The notes below the pieces were generated by a model. That model did not search any database. It saw nothing but the letters and a program-made list of their open reading frames with translations, and was not told where the DNA came from. DNA of 64,000 nt from Saccharomycopsis phalli (Eukaryota > Ascomycota > Saccharomycetes > Ascoideales > Saccharomycopsidaceae): positions 806,001 to 870,000 of the forward strand of contig CP073218.1 of NCBI GenBank assembly GCA_020342235.1, in the 5' to 3' direction. Both the position numbers and the translations under genes were made by a program. Shown in pieces: positions 19,042-29,242 of this stretch (position 1 is its first letter; the number at the start of each line of letters is the position of its first letter).

Positions 19042-19987
19042 ATGGCTCCTCCTCCTCCAGTAGTATTAAACGCCCAAGCAGTCAGCGGGATTTTAGGGTA
19101 AGCTCCAAAAACACCAGCCGAAAATACTAACCACCAGATCCATCTCCATTGCCTGCTGGGTCATTGTGTTTGCGCCCCAGATTTACGAAAACTTCAGCCG
19201 CAAGTCCGCCGAGGGCTTGTCGTTGTTGTTTGTCGTTCTCTGGCTCATTGGCGACATTTTCAACGTCATTGGTGCCGTCTTGCAGAACGTGCTTCCCACC
19301 ATGTTGATCTTGGCCATTTATTACACCCTTGCCGACATTGTGTTGCTTGTGCAGTGCCGCATGTACGGTACAAACGAGTCCGTCGACCCAATCCACTTAT
19401 CTCCGGCAAACCCATTGAGCGAGGACGTGCTTGACGAGATATTGGTGCATGCCGACGACCTGGAGTCGGCCCGGTTGTTGGGCCCGGCAAAGCCGCCGGC
19501 CCCGAGCAAGCTCCGCTCGGAATTCTACAATGGCATTTTGGCGTCGCTCGTGTTGGTTGCGGGAATCGGCGGCTGGTACATTTCGTATATCCGGGCAGCC
19601 AAGCACGGCCGGAAGTCGCCCCCGGAACATGCTCACGACGACCTCGAGGTCGACTTTTGGGGCCAGGTGTTTGGCTACTTGTGTGCAGTGTTCTACTTGG
19701 GCTCCCGCATCCCGCAGATTTTGCTCAACTACCGCCGCAAATCCTGCGAGGGAATCTCGTTTATGTTCTTCTTCTTTGCCTGCATGGGAAACTTGACCTA
19801 TGTCTTGAGCATTCTCTGCATCGGCGTCACTTGGCGCTACATTGTCATCAACATGAGCTGGTTGGTTGGCTCGATCGGCACCTTGGGCTTGGACGTGGTG
19901 ATATTTATACAGTTTTTCGTATACAATGGTGATGACAATTACTGCGACTACGATAGCATCGACGACCTGACAAATAGTGCAAGTTAA
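19042..19987 (+). CDS. YPQ1: PQ-loop vacuolar basic amino-acid transporter, one intron
   Basis: Exon 1 is 19042-19097 and exon 2 is 19138-19987, giving 301 residues (Ypq1 is 308). The intron is only 40 bp: donor GTAAGC, branch TACTAAC at 19125-19131, acceptor CCACCAG ending at 19137. Splicing produces SGILGSISIACWVIVFAPQI. The two PQ-loop motifs are FAPQIYENFSRKS and SRIPQILLNYRRKSCEG, each on a transmembrane helix, with about seven helices in all and a hydrophilic loop after the third or fourth. This arrangement is typical of the Ypq1/2/3 family, which exports Lys and Arg across the vacuolar membrane. The exact paralogue is not decided. It converges with VPS52, with about 150 bp between stops. 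Confidence 0.9.
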
Positions 19988-20053
19988 CAACTTGAACCTT
20001 ATGACATAACATGTATTGGTGTAGAAAAAAAAAAAAAAAAGAAAAAAGAAAAA

Positions 20054-20194
20054 CGCATCACACAAAGAGATGTGCTCTTCACTTCTTATATGCATCAAGT
20101 AACAGTTGAAAATGCTCTTTTCGCCGCATCACACAAATACTATCCACTCTTGTATGCATCAAGCAACAATTGAAAATGCTCCTTTTCTGCCTCT
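20054..20194. repeat. 71-bp tandem duplication of the VPS52 3' end
   Basis: The segment from about 20125 to 20194, which includes the last roughly 18 codons and stop of VPS52, is preceded by a degenerate copy at 20054-20124. Both start CGCATCACACAAA and share TATGCATCAAG and TTGAAAATGCTC. The flanking copy lies in the 3' region of VPS52 and shows substitutions and small length differences, so it is not recent. Confidence 0.8.
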
Positions 20195-22029
20195 GCTGCA
20201 GGACCCTCATATTGGGCAATCGCCGCAAACAAAATCGAATAGTTATTGTACAAAAACGACTCCCTCTCTTTAACGCCCATGCTGAGCTTGTTCAAGACAT
20301 TTTCAAACTCATGCCGGAGCCGAACAATGCTGGTAATTAGCGGCTCCACCACCTGCTGCATGCTGTCAACCGACCCTGACCGCAGGCGCGGTTTCTGATG
20401 CGACTTTGTAATGGAGAAATCAAGCGGTGTAGCTGCACGGGAGGGCACCTCAGCTAGCGACGGATGCAGGGTATCAATGCCTGCCAACTGCAAGAGCGAG
20501 CCAAGGAGCGCAGCAAACTGGACAGTCACAGGATGCGGGGCAGTAGAATGCTCGTGGCTCTTGACTACTGCGCGGCGGAGGCTCTGGCAGTTTGAGTCAA
20601 TTAATAATTGGTATTTTGGCCAAAGAGTGATAATCTGGAGATTGAGGTAGTTCTCCATCACTGGGATCTTGCGATGCTGGAGCTTGAACAACAATATCTG
20701 GCAGAGTTTGATGGAGATCACCACTGAGTACAAGTCAAAGTTTGCCGTGCTGGTGAGGTATGCCTTTGTGTACCCAACCCCTGCTTGGAACACTGGCTGG
20801 AACACCTGCTGGAACGCACGTGTGACGTCCTCGGGCTGATTGATTTGAAAAAACTCGCTGAGAAATAAGTACTCCACAATGCCGTTATCGACAAGCGCAA
20901 GGTTGAACGACCGGAAAGGGTCCTCCAACCAGTATGTGAGCGGCGAAGTCTCTGCAATCTGCGCAGGCAATGCAGTGCCGTCATTCCCACTGAGAATGCC
21001 AAGTCGGTCCTTGACGTCAAGGTACTCGCCAAGCAGGAGCCGTGCGCTTCCAGGCTTGGGGGTGCTTTTCCTGAGCCAGCCGCCCAACGCGCTGCGGGTG
21101 TCCCTGGCAGGGTCCAACAAGTCGCGATCGCTTGAAGCTCCAAGAACATAGTTGCTGTCGACGCGGTGCAACGTGAGTTTTTCAAGCGAATACAAGTACT
21201 TGCCAAAATTGCGGAAGTAGTACCAACGCACCGTCAAAATGTACGCCTGGCGGAGGTCCTGCGCTAAAGGCGCATTGTGCCGCAACAAGAATGGGAAGAT
21301 CTCCTTCATTTCAAGCAATGTCTTTTGAAGACCCTGCAACATGAACCCTTTGCTGTACCGCATAAGTTTGATCTTGCCTACCATAAAGTCACGTATCCGT
21401 TCCACCATTTTGAGCACCAACAAATCAATCACGCCCTTCATTTCCTCCAAATACGCACCAAGCAGGCCCACATTGTCGTTTACATACTTGTCGTACAATT
21501 CCATCTTCAAGTGGACGTAGCCAATGTTGTCGCACCACTGCACCCCCACTTTATCGTGCATCACCGAGTTTATAATCTCAGGGGAAACCACAAGGTCAGT
21601 CAAAATCGGAACCAACTGCTTCTCAAACTCGGAATTGCTCGTCAATTCTTGATTGAGCTGCTCGCTCTGCTCCTTGAGACTGTTCATCTGGCTAGATAGC
21701 GTCGACAAACTCTCTTGAAAGCGGCTTAAATACGCTTCTAGGCCCACAAGAACCGCATCAGATCGGTCCAAAGTCTCTTCTAGTCGCTTTATCGCATCCT
21801 TCTGCTTCTCAAAGCGCACCTGGTGGTCTTCAGAATGTCCTAGTCTGTCGTATACGCTGAGATATCCTTTCTCCAAGTCATCTAGTTCTGTGACATCCTT
21901 TTCGCTCGTGACCTTGGAAGGAGGAAGCGGCTTCTCGTTCAAGCTCAACAAGTACCCTTTATCATCTCCCAAAATGTCGGCCAACAACCCAAGTCGTGTA
22001 TTAGTTTGCATGACTTGTAAATTGAACAA
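20140..22029 (-). CDS. VPS52: GARP complex subunit Vps52
   Basis: A 629-residue protein close in length to yeast Vps52 (641). An N-terminal coiled coil (about residues 65-140) leads into LSSQMNSLKEQSEQLNQEL, the family hallmark. This is followed by VPILTDLVVSPEIINSVM and by a long helical tethering region with WYYFRNFGKYLYSLEKL. The GARP complex (Vps51-54) captures endosome-derived vesicles at the trans-Golgi. A second in-frame Met seven codons in (MQTNTRLG) is an alternative start. It diverges from the beta-propeller gene across a 168-bp promoter with two CACGTG boxes. Its 3' end carries the tandem duplication listed separately. Confidence 0.85.
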   Translation of the reverse strand: MFNLQVMQTNTRLGLLADILGDDKGYLLSLNEKPLPPSKVTSEKDVTELDDLEKGYLSVYDRLGHSEDHQVRFEKQKDAIKRLEETLDRSDAVLVGLEAYLSRFQESLSTLSSQMNSLKEQSEQLNQELTSNSEFEKQLVPILTDLVVSPEIINSVMHDKVGVQWCDNIGYVHLKMELYDKYVNDNVGLLGAYLEEMKGVIDLLVLKMVERIRDFMVGKIKLMRYSKGFMLQGLQKTLLEMKEIFPFLLRHNAPLAQDLRQAYILTVRWYYFRNFGKYLYSLEKLTLHRVDSNYVLGASSDRDLLDPARDTRSALGGWLRKSTPKPGSARLLLGEYLDVKDRLGILSGNDGTALPAQIAETSPLTYWLEDPFRSFNLALVDNGIVEYLFLSEFFQINQPEDVTRAFQQVFQPVFQAGVGYTKAYLTSTANFDLYSVVISIKLCQILLFKLQHRKIPVMENYLNLQIITLWPKYQLLIDSNCQSLRRAVVKSHEHSTAPHPVTVQFAALLGSLLQLAGIDTLHPSLAEVPSRAATPLDFSITKSHQKPRLRSGSVDSMQQVVEPLITSIVRLRHEFENVLNKLSMGVKERESFLYNNYSILFAAIAQYEGPAAEAEKEHFQLLLDAYKSG

Positions 22030-22197
22030 GTACAGAAAATTGAAACCGTAGTCACGTGAGTTGATTCTGCACTACCATTGCAGAAATGACATTGGACTAA
22101 ACGGTTGAAAAGTATCACGTGATAACATTGAGAGATTATATAGGCCGGGTAATAATATACCCAGCATTTACATTTTTGTCACTTGATCAACTAGAGC
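22030..22197. promoter_or_regulatory. Bidirectional promoter with two CACGTG boxes
   Basis: CACGTGA occurs at 22053-22059 and CACGTGAT at 22116-22123, between the divergent starts of VPS52 and the propeller gene. TATATAGG is at about 22138-22145 and a TAATAATATA element near 22150-22159. The boxes match Cbf1/Pho4-class bHLH sites. Confidence 0.55.
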
Positions 22198-23181
22198 ATG
22201 TCGAATATCATTCTTTCGGAGATTTATCAAAAGGACACCAAGGCTGTGATTTTCAAGCTTGGATGGCGGGTCAATGCAATGAAATGGGTTCGTGGTAATC
22301 TTTTAATTAGCAGTGATGACGGGAAGCTCAAGATCTTTAGTCCTGTGGAGTTGGAAGCAAATTACTCATTGACGTCACAGTTGCAGCGTCGTTATATTTT
22401 TCAAGTGACCGACGTGCAGTTGGGTGAGTACCCTGCAGTGGACTTTGTCGCTGCTGCCGGCAAGTACACGGTGGTAGGCAGCCGCCAGGACGCGCCAGTG
22501 CTCCTAATTGAAGGCGATGCAGTGCTGCAATTTGGCAACGAAGGCGTCAATGCAGTGGCTGTAAACGGTGAAGGGATTGTTGCTGTCACGGGTGACTTCA
22601 AGCGGGTATGCATATACAACAATGGCAAGCTGGTGGTCATGCCGTTGGAGAACATTGGCCTTGACGTGAGGTTTGCGTCGGTGCTCGACCGTGAGTGCTT
22701 GCTTGTGCTTGAAGCCGGCGGCATTGTTCGCGTACTTGACTGGCGGAAACGCACATGGGTTGCGACTATTTATACCGTGGCCTGCGGCCAAGCTAGCAAC
22801 CCGGTAGCGGACTTTTTCGTTGCCAATGCACACTTGGTGGTTATCGGCACCGATGGCTGGGTTGCAAGGTACGACTTGGCAAAGTTGCAAGGGGGCGCGG
22901 GGTACACAGACGCCAACCAAAAGGCCCAATTGGGCGGGTTTGTGCTGGTAGGCAGTCAATGTGTGTTGGCACGTGAGGCCACCAGGATATGCAATGTCAC
23001 CAACGAGGGGGTGCGGTTTTACGAGTTGGATGGTGTGGTTCGACATGGTCGGATAAATGACTTTGCGGCGGTTCAGCGCAAGTTGCAGCTACCGAGCCAG
23101 GAGGTTTGTAGCGCTGCTCTTAATTCCGAAGGGGTGGTGGCAGTAAGTTGTGGGGAGAAGTTGGTGTTGGTTGAGGAATGA
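22198..23181 (+). CDS. Unrecognised WD40-like beta-propeller protein
   Basis: A 327-residue protein that I cannot assign to a family. It shows repeated blade-like phrases, such as GNLLISSDDGKLKIFS, GIVAVTGDFKRVCIYNNGK and LVVIGTDGWVARYDL. These are about 40-60 residues apart and fit a WD40-type propeller with weak Trp-Asp ends. There is no signal peptide or membrane span, so it is probably a soluble scaffold. The start follows a TATA-containing 168-bp divergent promoter shared with VPS52, and there is no earlier in-frame ATG in view. Small propeller proteins of nuclear-pore, chromatin or RNA-processing complexes are possible relatives; nothing seen here decides among them. Confidence 0.75.
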   Translation: MSNIILSEIYQKDTKAVIFKLGWRVNAMKWVRGNLLISSDDGKLKIFSPVELEANYSLTSQLQRRYIFQVTDVQLGEYPAVDFVAAAGKYTVVGSRQDAPVLLIEGDAVLQFGNEGVNAVAVNGEGIVAVTGDFKRVCIYNNGKLVVMPLENIGLDVRFASVLDRECLLVLEAGGIVRVLDWRKRTWVATIYTVACGQASNPVADFFVANAHLVVIGTDGWVARYDLAKLQGGAGYTDANQKAQLGGFVLVGSQCVLAREATRICNVTNEGVRFYELDGVVRHGRINDFAAVQRKLQLPSQEVCSAALNSEGVVAVSCGEKLVLVEE

Positions 23182-23809
23182 TTCTGTTGATGTAATTTGT
23201 TGATATGCACTTACAGTGCAATGTATATCCATCTATGCAATGATGATAATATTTAGGATTATATGCTCCATAAGGAAGTATCTTTTACCGCCCAAGGATG
23301 GGCTGCTAAATGGGTGTCAAAAATTCAGCACATTGGAGTATTGGTACAGTAGTTGTGATTCAAAGTTGTATCACCGTAGCCCATCTAATGTGCTGTAAAG
23401 AGAAAAGGAAAGCTCGTTCTCTGTAGAAAGGAATGGACATGGCTGGATGACCTTTGTGACAGGAGATTGGGCCAGAAAACAAGTAATAAAAAACGGCAAG
23501 AAATTCTGAGAGACAATAAAATCAAGACAGTAAAGTCAAAATGATCACCAACTAAATAGATATGAATCATATTGTGACCAACCCTCCCGATTACGATTCT
23601 TCATAAAAAAAGAAACAAAACTCATACTGAACCATTTAAAATTAATTTGCAACAATGGCAAATACTACGAATGACATCATCATCTACACTGGGGCCTATA
23701 AATGAATAATAATAGTGGTTGGAATGTCAAACGACCCGAGGCACGGCGCATTGTGAAACGTACTACCCTACCGACATATTTCAAGGCCCCGGGCAGCAAC
23801 TTTCCTCCA
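23182..23809. other. Intergenic region upstream of INP54
   Basis: No gene. It is AT-rich sequence with a TATAAATGA element at 23698-23706. This overlaps an upstream in-frame ATG (23702) of the next gene and argues that transcription begins downstream of that ATG. Confidence 0.55.
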
Positions 23810-24883
23810 ATGGCACCTCTATATTTCTTGACCTTCAACTGGGGTAAACAAGGAAGCAAATCCTTTGACAAGGAGACTATTGAGGCTATTAGCCAAAACT
23901 TTCCTGCACAAAAGCATGCTCTTTATGCGTTTGGTGTACAGGAGCTCTGCTCCACCATGTCAGGGTCATTTTCTGCGGTGGTGACAGAGTACTTGAAAAC
24001 TATCAGCACGCAGCTTTGTGGTGCGTTGAAGGAAAAGTATGCAAGCGAGTTTCGCCCAGTGGCGTGGTCGTCGGCAGGGGCCATTGGCCTCATTATAATC
24101 ACGCCCCATTTCGAGCGGGTATCTGACATTCAAACTGCAAATGTCTCCTGCGGGCGACTCTTCACCAGTCTCAAGGGCGGGTGTGCAGTGCGCTTGCGGT
24201 ACGACGAGGACGAATTCACAGTTGCGTCGGTGCATTTGTCGGCACATGAAGGCGAGTACTACGTAAACCGCCGGCAGGAAGATCTAGAGTACATCTTCAA
24301 GGCAATGAACTTTGACGACGGCTGGGGGTTGTTGAAGCCCGAGAATCACATGTTTCTAATGGGCGACTTGAACATGCGCGCCTTGAATGCTGTGGAAACG
24401 TATGATCTGGGGGTGGACGAGTTGGCCATTGTGCGAACCAAGCCGGGGATCTTGCAGCTGTTTGATGAGGCACCAATTGCATTCAAGCCGACGTACAAGT
24501 ACTTTGTAGGCACTGACGAATACAATCCCAAGCGCACCCCCTCATGGTGCGACCGCATCATTTACCAGCGGTACCTGGTGCCGGTTTCCATCAACAGTTA
24601 TACATCGCTTGACGCGGTGCAGGTCTCTGACCATAAACCGGTGACGTTAAGTATCACGGTACCAAAACAGGCACCTGACGCTGTGGTGTCGCACGACGGG
24701 ATGCATCTCGTCACCCAAGTCAACATGCGGCCTACAGGCCAACACCAGGCGCTTAGGTTGGTGACACGCATAAATGATGCTACTCTAGGGTGGCTGTTGT
24801 ACTTGATGAGCAAGTGGTACTTTTATTTTGTGGTTGTGGTCATGGTCACCGTGTTTTTTGGTGGTGTGCACCGGCATATCTAG
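23810..24883 (+). CDS. INP54: Tail-anchored phosphatidylinositol 4,5-bisphosphate 5-phosphatase
   Basis: The protein (357 residues from 23810; Inp54 has 384) opens with LYFLTFNWGKQ, the first strand of the inositol 5-phosphatase fold. It then shows GVQEL, SAGAIGLIII, FLMGDLNMR, FKPTYKY, KRTPSWCDRII and VSDHKPV, which are all the catalytic motifs of the family. A C-terminal hydrophobic stretch (WYFYFVVVVMVTVFFGGV) is a tail anchor, as in Inp54, which resides on the endoplasmic reticulum. An in-frame ATG at 23702 would add 36 residues unlike the family and lies within a TATAAA element, so 23810 is preferred. Confidence 0.86.
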   Translation: MAPLYFLTFNWGKQGSKSFDKETIEAISQNFPAQKHALYAFGVQELCSTMSGSFSAVVTEYLKTISTQLCGALKEKYASEFRPVAWSSAGAIGLIIITPHFERVSDIQTANVSCGRLFTSLKGGCAVRLRYDEDEFTVASVHLSAHEGEYYVNRRQEDLEYIFKAMNFDDGWGLLKPENHMFLMGDLNMRALNAVETYDLGVDELAIVRTKPGILQLFDEAPIAFKPTYKYFVGTDEYNPKRTPSWCDRIIYQRYLVPVSINSYTSLDAVQVSDHKPVTLSITVPKQAPDAVVSHDGMHLVTQVNMRPTGQHQALRLVTRINDATLGWLLYLMSKWYFYFVVVVMVTVFFGGVHRHI

Positions 24884-25333
24884 AATTATGTTATAGACAT
24901 GCACCATGACACACCATGACACACCATGACATACCATGATACACCATGGCATACACCATGGCATACAATGCGCCATGACATACAATGCACCATGGGCATT
25001 TATGACATAGGCATTTATGACATGGGCTAAGTACATGTTATGGTCGTGAATGATCATGTATGGACGTGTATCTGTGGCATGTGTTTGCGGCCTGTGGTTG
25101 TAGTCATGTGGTTGTGGCATGTGGTTGTAGTCATGTGTCGTGTGTATGTCTCTGATCTGTGTCTGTGGTCGCGTGTATATGTCTCTGATCTGTGGACCTA
25201 CTACAGACGTACTCCTACAATTGGCATGCTACGCACAACTACTGGCTTGCTTCTAATTTACACTGTTGACATTTCTAACGAATATACAAATTAACTAGCA
25301 TAACTGTATGAGCTCATCAGCACTTTGACGTAG
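24884..25333. repeat. Intergenic region with CACCATGACA and GTGGTTGTAGTCAT arrays
   Basis: Directly after INP54, from about 24900 to 25000, ACACCATGAC/ACACCATGGCAT units of about 10-15 bp repeat eight or more times. Near 25090-25140 ATGTGGTTGTAGTC or close variants recur, and TGTCTCTGATCTGTG occurs twice (25146-25195). No gene is supported. Confidence 0.75.
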
Positions 25334-26791
25334 TCACTCCTGGTGCAGCTCCCCACGCAACGTCTCATTCTCCTTCAAGAGCAACTCGATATACTTGCTA
25401 GCCAATTCGACGGTGGTGGCCTTGCTAGGAACGGCGATGGTGTTTGTCAATTCTTCGGGAATTAATAGCGCCAAGTCGTGGATGGCAATGTTCATTCTGT
25501 CCCTGCGTCCCTTTTCTGCCTCTCGATGCGACGATTTTTTCTGCGTGCTGTTGGAGTCGCTGAGGTTGCCCAGCGACTTGTTTGACGCAGAGAAGCTATT
25601 TAACTTGAACTGCAGCTGGTGCGCCACCACAGGGTCCATGCTGCTGCTGCTCGATTTGGACTTGTACGTCTTGAAGGACGAGAACGAGGCGCCCATGGGC
25701 TTTGTTTGCGGCACAGGCTTGCTCTTCAACTGCAGGAAGCTTGCCTGGGGCGCCAGCTGGAATGTGAACTCGTTGATGGACAGTTTCAACTTGGCCTTGT
25801 CGGCATATTTCATGAGTGTTGCCGGGGTCACTGGCTTGGCGTGCTCGTCGTCGGGGTTGTACGCGCTGCTATGCAAGCTTGATTGTGAATTGTTGGTGGA
25901 GTACAACTGCTCGAGCAGGCCGCTGCTGTCCGGCAAGGAGAAGCTTTCAATTGGGAAGCTCATGTCGACGCTTCCATGCTCGACGCTGTGCGCCACGCCC
26001 TCCTCAACGCTATTTTCCGCGCCCTGTTCAGCGCCATGCTCGCTGATACTGGTGGCGCTGTTTTTGCGGGTAAAGTTTGGCGACAGGCGCCGCGGGACGG
26101 CGCGGACCATCGGCGACTTGGACTTGATCATTGGCGAGTTGCCTGTGCTTTTTGTCTTCAAGATGCGTCCGCCGGACGTCTTGCTGGCGCGTTTATTCAA
26201 GTTTGTGAGTGAGTTTTTCTTGCTGCGCACGTTCGACTCGCCCGGGGAATGGCTTAGCGGATTGATCGCCGGGGAGGTTAGCGGGGTGAAGAACCCCTGG
26301 TTCAACTCGCTAAACTGCGGCTGCGACTGCTCGCTGGAATCAGCGAGGATCATGGTATCTAGTGGGGTCATTGCTGGGCTGATCAACGGGGTGAAGAACT
26401 CCAGGTTCTCAAAGTTGTGCATCACGCTCCCCGAGGCTGCGCGGCCCTGGGAGGCGGCCTGCTGCTGGGAGGACGCCTGGTTGCCACCATAGGACAAAAA
26501 CTTGCTGGTGCGCCGGAGGTCGAGCGACTGCGGCGTGATGGGCGCGTGTTTCTCGTCACTGTGGTTGTTGGGCTGCTTGTCCTTGTGCGTGTGCTTACCC
26601 TTGTCGGGTTCGTTGCCCGGATACTCAAACTCGGTCCACTTTTGAATGTCCAAGATGAACCGGTTGGACTTTTGTGGCTGGGAAGAAGCGTCTTGGTCCG
26701 GCTTCTCCTGCTGGTCTAGGAAGCCTAGGTTCTCGTTGATGTTGTCGTATTGCACCTGGGAATTAAAATCGATCCAGTTCAAGGAGTCCAT
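25334..26791 (-). CDS. PHO4: Pho4-type bHLH transcription factor
   Basis: A 485-residue protein with a Ser/Pro/Asn-rich body and a C-terminal bHLH at about residues 418-480. The basic region SSHREAEKGRRDRM has His, Glu and Arg at the contact positions that specify CACGTG. Helix 2 carries VPSKATTVELASKYIELL, closely matching the Pho4 phrase APSKATTVEAACRYI. Pho4 activates phosphate-starvation genes and is held in check by phosphorylation by Pho80-Pho85. SP and SPxx sites in the body (for example TPLTSPAINPLSHSP, KSKSPMVRAV) could be such targets; that is inferred. The protein is longer than S. cerevisiae Pho4 (312), as expected in this clade. Several promoters in this window carry its site. 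Confidence 0.83.
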   Translation of the reverse strand: MDSLNWIDFNSQVQYDNINENLGFLDQQEKPDQDASSQPQKSNRFILDIQKWTEFEYPGNEPDKGKHTHKDKQPNNHSDEKHAPITPQSLDLRRTSKFLSYGGNQASSQQQAASQGRAASGSVMHNFENLEFFTPLISPAMTPLDTMILADSSEQSQPQFSELNQGFFTPLTSPAINPLSHSPGESNVRSKKNSLTNLNKRASKTSGGRILKTKSTGNSPMIKSKSPMVRAVPRRLSPNFTRKNSATSISEHGAEQGAENSVEEGVAHSVEHGSVDMSFPIESFSLPDSSGLLEQLYSTNNSQSSLHSSAYNPDDEHAKPVTPATLMKYADKAKLKLSINEFTFQLAPQASFLQLKSKPVPQTKPMGASFSSFKTYKSKSSSSSMDPVVAHQLQFKLNSFSASNKSLGNLSDSNSTQKKSSHREAEKGRRDRMNIAIHDLALLIPEELTNTIAVPSKATTVELASKYIELLLKENETLRGELHQE

Positions 26792-27382
26792 GGTGTGGCT
26801 GCTTGGTCAAAACTAATGATATTTCAGGGACAATGTGCGCCCTGTGGAGCCGAAATGCTGGTGGTTCTTTGTGGGTGAATCAAAAGTTACTCAAGCGCAC
26901 TTGCCTCAAGCCCTGCTAGATAAGGGCATGGATGGGTGTGGCTAGTGAGAAAAACGTGGTGGCTGGAGCGGGGCCCAGCGACGGGTTTTGACTACTTGCG
27001 TGCGTGCGCGGCGCCATGCATTTCCGGAAGCTTAGATGGGGCGTCCTTGGAGACAACTACAGAGAGTGGTTCATACGCACGAGCGGAGGTGCTAAATAAA
27101 CTAGCGAGAAATTTTCATCTGTGCTAGAATGAGCAGTGTAAAAGTGCAAGGGCAATGGGTGTAACCAGGGTGATGAGTGTAACAAGGGTAATAGGCGTGA
27201 TGAGGTAATTATATAGCTATGTAATTCTAAGCGTAATTCTAGTGTAATCCAATACAATTCTAGTATAATTGTATGTGCAATTCTAGTGTAGTCTAGTGTA
27301 TTGTAATTTGACATTCATGAGTAATCGCATACTCGGTGAAGAGTACATGAGGATTTACATTTTCATGCAAGCGATTTTCGCT
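26792..27382. other. Intergenic region between PHO4 and the AVT gene
   Basis: The left part is the PHO4 promoter. At 27205-27305 AATTCTAGTGTA(A/G)TC-type words repeat six or more times next to the 3' end of the AVT gene. No gene is supported; a 63-codon open frame at 26936 has no features. Confidence 0.55.
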
Positions 27383-29242
27383 CTACATTACCAATTGCAT
27401 CAAGACATAGACCATGGCGATACCACCAAATACCGCCAAAAACGAATCAAGAAGCCGCGAGACCCGAGTGCGGCTCACCGCCTTATAGTGGAGCAACGGC
27501 GGATACATGTAGACCAAGGGAATACAGGCAAAACATCCGATAAACGAGACAAACCTGTCCAAGTTGGAGGATCCTGCATAGGCAATTACACTGCACGAGA
27601 CCACCAATGCCGCACGAAGACAGTTTTTCGCCCACTTGATCTGGCGGCTTGACTTGCCGCTAAGGTTTTTCCCAAAGACTCGGTTTTCAATGATCTTGAT
27701 CACGGGAAAAAGTTGGAGCGGCGCCGAGAGAAGGATCGCCAAGGAGTAAAAAAGCTGCACAGAATTGACAAGCACGCTGTCCTGCGGCAAATTTAAAATG
27801 ATCACCGAGTTTGTGGCATCGCCGTAGGCCGCGTAGCAAAGTGTGCCGACCACGAGCATTAACACGGACACGGTACAAATGACTGCAGCCAACACCTGCG
27901 GGAATTTTTCCGGGCGCACCATTGACTCTTGGATCGGGATAATCAAGCCGATACCCTCAAATGCAAAAATCGCCACCCCAATAAAGAGCGACCAGTTACC
28001 CTGGTTGAACTGTACAAGATCCCGCGCAAATCCGCGGAGGAGGACGTCACGTGATGTATAGTAGAGGATCACGGCGAGGCCAATGAAGATGAATCCGTTG
28101 GCGACAAGCGATGACAACGAGAGCTTGGTGATGTTTCGAATGAAGGAGAGGGGGATGAACACCAAGCACTGCGCAAGAATGAGCTGACCCAACTCGGTCT
28201 TGAAGCGGAACACATTGAAGAGAAACGCCTGGATGTTTGTAGATGTAAACACCAAGTACGCGGCCACAAACCCAATCTGCGAGAGCACAATGGAAAAGAT
28301 TATCAAAAACTTCATCTTGTAGCCAAATAAACGGTAGCCCATGTCGCCAAATGACGAGACCTGCATTGCATCCTTGGTCTGCACGAGAATATAGTAGCAC
28401 CAGAACGAATAGACAGCGAAAAATGTAAGCACCGCCAGAGAAAAGAGCAAGCCGCCGTTGAGAAACGCCTTGGGGAGAAACAAGATCCCCGTGCCAATGA
28501 ACGACTTGAGCAAAAGAAAGTACGCCTTGGTCGCCGAGGCCGTGGGCACGTGATCTAGCAACGGGGACTCTTCGTCGGTTTTTGGGTTTCCAATGGTGCA
28601 AGTCTGGAAATCCGCGTCCTCAAGCGACTCTCCGGCAAAGTGGCCGTATATGCTGAGAAATTCCATGAAATTCCGCGCAACAAACCGCGGCAATTCGACC
28701 TCCACCGTGTACGGATTCTGCATGCGCAGTCGCCGCTGGGCGTGGAGATACTCCCGGCGGAAGCCGCCCGGAACGTTTATTCCGGAGGCGGACGACCCAC
28801 GGCGCTCGGACAAGGAAAATGACAGCAGCCGCCGCACCCGGGGGGTGCCTGGACCGCTCCCGCTTCCATGGATACTGGACCCGCTATTTGGCACATTTCC
28901 GCTGGCAAATCGATAGACATCGCGGGTCACGTCGCCGCCTGGAAGCTGGAGTGGGTCCTCGGCCACAAGGTGCTTGTGGACCTCGCTGATGAGATCGTAG
29001 TCGCTGGGATCGGCTGCAAACGATGGGATATCCGACTCAATGTCGTTCCGTGGCATGATATGGGTGTTTTGCGGTCCTGGTGGCGACGAGGACATGCTAA
29101 AGACCGAGTTGGACGACAGGGTGTGGAGCATGGCCGAGAGTTTTGTCTGCGACAGACCCGGCTCTCTAATAATGGGGGAGTCCGACCCCGCGGCAAGCTT
29201 TGCGATGCTTTGTTGTCGGGAATGGGTTCCGTTTGCTGCCAT
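27383..29242 (-). CDS. AVT4: Vacuolar amino-acid transporter, Avt3/Avt4 type
   Basis: The 619-residue protein (from the ATG at 29242) has a hydrophilic N-terminus of about 230 residues and then about eleven membrane helices of the AAAP family. The first helix carries the hallmark ATKAYFLLLKSFIGTGILFL. Further family phrases are FAFEGIGLIIPIQESM and LCYAAYGDATNSVIILNLP. A long cytosolic N-terminus is typical of Avt3 and Avt4, which export neutral or basic amino acids from the vacuole. Avt4 versus Avt3 is not resolved, so the symbol is a best guess. The open frame continues upstream to 29476; Met at 29284 is an alternative start, but the frame above it is Ser/Leu/Pro-rich and pyrimidine-rich, more like a leader. 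Confidence 0.82.
   Translation of the reverse strand: MAANGTHSRQQSIAKLAAGSDSPIIREPGLSQTKLSAMLHTLSSNSVFSMSSSPPGPQNTHIMPRNDIESDIPSFAADPSDYDLISEVHKHLVAEDPLQLPGGDVTRDVYRFASGNVPNSGSSIHGSGSGPGTPRVRRLLSFSLSERRGSSASGINVPGGFRREYLHAQRRLRMQNPYTVEVELPRFVARNFMEFLSIYGHFAGESLEDADFQTCTIGNPKTDEESPLLDHVPTASATKAYFLLLKSFIGTGILFLPKAFLNGGLLFSLAVLTFFAVYSFWCYYILVQTKDAMQVSSFGDMGYRLFGYKMKFLIIFSIVLSQIGFVAAYLVFTSTNIQAFLFNVFRFKTELGQLILAQCLVFIPLSFIRNITKLSLSSLVANGFIFIGLAVILYYTSRDVLLRGFARDLVQFNQGNWSLFIGVAIFAFEGIGLIIPIQESMVRPEKFPQVLAAVICTVSVLMLVVGTLCYAAYGDATNSVIILNLPQDSVLVNSVQLFYSLAILLSAPLQLFPVIKIIENRVFGKNLSGKSSRQIKWAKNCLRAALVVSCSVIAYAGSSNLDRFVSFIGCFACIPLVYMYPPLLHYKAVSRTRVSRLLDSFLAVFGGIAMVYVLMQLVM

Noticed and set aside
23702-23809. 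36-residue N-terminal extension of INP54
   Set aside because: The upstream ATG overlaps a TATAAA element and the extension has no similarity to Inp54; the domain begins right after the ATG at 23810.
25395-26492. 365-codon frame opposite PHO4
   Set aside because: The product is Leu/Ser/Cys-rich and low in sense; the opposite strand encodes a clear bHLH protein.
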